This document shows, piece after piece, positions 8,857 to 10,378 of a stretch of 10,378 nt of DNA. Each line of letters starts with the position of its first letter. Position 1 is the stretch's first letter. The notes beneath the pieces are model-generated. The model did not search any database and was not told the origin of the DNA. It worked only from the letters and a program-made list of their open reading frames with translations. A program made the position numbers and the translations under genes. The DNA is from an uncultured Parabacteroides sp. (GTDB lineage: Bacteria; Bacteroidota; Bacteroidia; Bacteroidales; Tannerellaceae), in assembly GCA_900552415.1 (NCBI GenBank), contig USAD01000077.1:1-10378 (forward strand), given 5' to 3'.

Positions 8857-10378
8857 ATGATGATGAACCAATGGAAATATCTTTTAGGGCTTTTGCTCCT
8901 GTTTCTTCTCGCCTGTAATCGGGCGGGCGAGCACGAGGCGCTGTTTCGGCAGGTGGAGAGTGTCGTGAGTGACTATCCGGATAGCGCGATGGTGTTGTTG
9001 AAGCGGGTGGAGAATCCGGCGCTTCTCTCACGTGAGGAGATGGCGCGTTATTACCTGTTATGGACCGAGGCGGCGGATAAGGCTTATGTCGAGCATACGA
9101 CCGACTCCCTGATCACGATCGCGACTGATTATTACGAGGAGACCGACGACTTGACGCGGCGAGCGAAAGCCTGGTATTATCGTGGCCGGATCAATCAGGA
9201 CTTGGCGCGACCCTTGAAGGCGCAGGAATATTATCTTAAAGCCTTGCGGGATGAGGAACAAATAGGGGATTACGCCTTGTTGGGACGGGTTCATAATCAT
9301 ATCGGTACCTTATATACTTATCAGGAGATTTATGATAAGGCGTTGCCTCACCAGAAGGAAGCGGTCGAGAATTTCCGGCTGTTGGGCGATTCGACGGGGC
9401 AGGTGTTCGCCTTGCGGGATTTGAGCCGGGTCTTCTTGATGTTGGGGCGACAAGACAGCGCGATGCTTTGTGATGAGAAGGCGATTTCCTTGATGTCGAA
9501 ACGGGTTGTTCTTTCTACTTATACGGAGCTGGCCTCGCTTTATATGGCGGAACAGCGGATGGATGAGGCACGGGAGCTGTTACGAACCGTTTTGCGAAAT
9601 AAGGCCATTCGACCTCAAATTAAATATCCAGCTTATTTAGTTTTAGGTGACATGTTAAGGCAAAGCGGACAGCTAGATTCGGCCCGTTATTACCTGCAGG
9701 CTTGTGTAGATTCTGCTCCAGCTTTGAAAACTCGGGCTGGTGGATTATTTTACTTGAAAGAAATTGCTTTCGAGCAAAAACATTGGAAGGAGGCGGCTAC
9801 TTTGGCGAAGCGATATGAAGTCGTACGTGATTCCATCCAGACAGGACAACGATCGGAATCCATCCGAAAATATCAGGCGTTTTATTCGTATGAGGAGGTT
9901 GAGCGGCAATTGATGGCGACCCGGCTCGATTCCGCGGACATGAAATATCGTTACGCTTTGTTGGGAATTGGGGGTATAGTCCTCTTTTTTGTCGTTCTGT
10001 TCTATTTTCTTCAGGTTTTGCGGGAGCGGAAGGGTTTGCGGCAGAAACTCGTCGAGAATAAGGATCGCGTTCTGAGGAACGAGCGGACAATCAAGGAGCT
10101 TTCCTTGATTCGAGACAATCTTTTTAAGGATATTCATGCCCGCGAGGATCATGAGCGTGACCTTATCGAGGAGAGTGAGCTTAAATTTCAGGCTTTAAAG
10201 GCGCGACTTTCAGGGGAAATTAACTTGTTAAGAGAGGAAAATATCGCCTTAAAAAATTGGAAACAGGAAAAGGAAGAACGGTGGACCCAGTTAGGTAAGA
10301 CCCGGCAGCTCTCCAAGTTTTTTACGCCTTATGGAGAGGAACCTTCCAAGGCGGATTGGCAAATGCTTTTCGTTTTTG
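8857..10378 (+). CDS. TPR lipoprotein-like protein with internal membrane helix and coiled coil (partial)
   Basis: The gene is open to the right edge, with 507 complete codons visible. It starts at a triple ATG (8857, 8860, 8863), 9 bases after the nuclease gene. Residues 7-20 are a hydrophobic signal ending in LLAC, a possible lipobox with C20; the leucine at -2 is not ideal, so an uncleaved membrane anchor is possible. Residues about 25-350 are helical TPR-type repeats, for example 102-130 (AWYYRGRINQD, then KAQEYYLKAL) and 142-173 (HNHIGTLYTYQ, then YDKALPHQKEAV). The DKAY...TTDSL stretch (about 71-80) is, from memory, typical of a Bacteroidetes TPR family. Residues 366-388 form a membrane helix (ALLGIGGIVLFFVVLFYFLQ), and about 389-485 is a charged coiled coil. 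The end (PSKADWQMLFVF) resembles the entry to the C-terminal region of family members, which often holds an HTH-like domain; that part is outside the window. A sensory or regulatory role is inferred only. Confidence 0.85.
   Translation, partial: MMMNQWKYLLGLLLLFLLACNRAGEHEALFRQVESVVSDYPDSAMVLLKRVENPALLSREEMARYYLLWTEAADKAYVEHTTDSLITIATDYYEETDDLTRRAKAWYYRGRINQDLARPLKAQEYYLKALRDEEQIGDYALLGRVHNHIGTLYTYQEIYDKALPHQKEAVENFRLLGDSTGQVFALRDLSRVFLMLGRQDSAMLCDEKAISLMSKRVVLSTYTELASLYMAEQRMDEARELLRTVLRNKAIRPQIKYPAYLVLGDMLRQSGQLDSARYYLQACVDSAPALKTRAGGLFYLKEIAFEQKHWKEAATLAKRYEVVRDSIQTGQRSESIRKYQAFYSYEEVERQLMATRLDSADMKYRYALLGIGGIVLFFVVLFYFLQVLRERKGLRQKLVENKDRVLRNERTIKELSLIRDNLFKDIHAREDHERDLIEESELKFQALKARLSGEINLLREENIALKNWKQEKEERWTQLGKTRQLSKFFTPYGEEPSKADWQMLFVF

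Overview
The window looks like chromosomal DNA from a Bacteroidales species, most likely Parabacteroides or a close relative. The grounds are a PorZ-type protein, the long Bacteroidetes form of LeuRS, an AAA-ATPase/PD-(D/E)XK gene of a type expanded in this phylum, a TPR lipoprotein with a central membrane helix, a good match to the Bacteroidetes -7 promoter box (TAnnTTTG), and no strong Shine-Dalgarno sites. The genus is a judgement from protein recognition, not from a search.

The left two thirds (about 202-7170) is a minus-strand housekeeping cluster, read right to left. It begins with leuS (leucyl-tRNA synthetase), which overlaps a YitT-family membrane protein gene by an ATGA. An intergenic region of about 330 bases follows, holding a strong hairpin terminator and an array of 41-base tandem repeats. 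Then come rdgB (XTP/dITP diphosphatase) and, overlapping it by another ATGA, porZ (surface component of the type IX secretion system). porZ ends at a hairpin terminator at 172-196. Bases 1-171 are AT-rich and carry no gene that can be supported.

Bases 7171-7293 form a divergent promoter region. A TACCTTTG box faces leuS and a weaker -33/-7 pair faces right.

The right third (7294-10378) is a plus-strand pair. The first gene encodes a 517-residue AAA-ATPase-like protein with a C-terminal PD-(D/E)XK nuclease fold. Nine bases later starts a TPR lipoprotein-like protein with one internal membrane helix and a coiled coil; it runs off the right edge. Its base composition drops sharply near base 9600. 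No RNA gene, insertion sequence, CRISPR array or attachment site was seen.

Functionally, leuS and rdgB are general housekeeping genes (translation and nucleotide-pool cleaning). porZ, coupled to rdgB, implies that the cell has a type IX secretion system. The right-hand pair has no established function. The points most worth following are the 41-base array, the porZ-rdgB coupling, and the nuclease/TPR pair.
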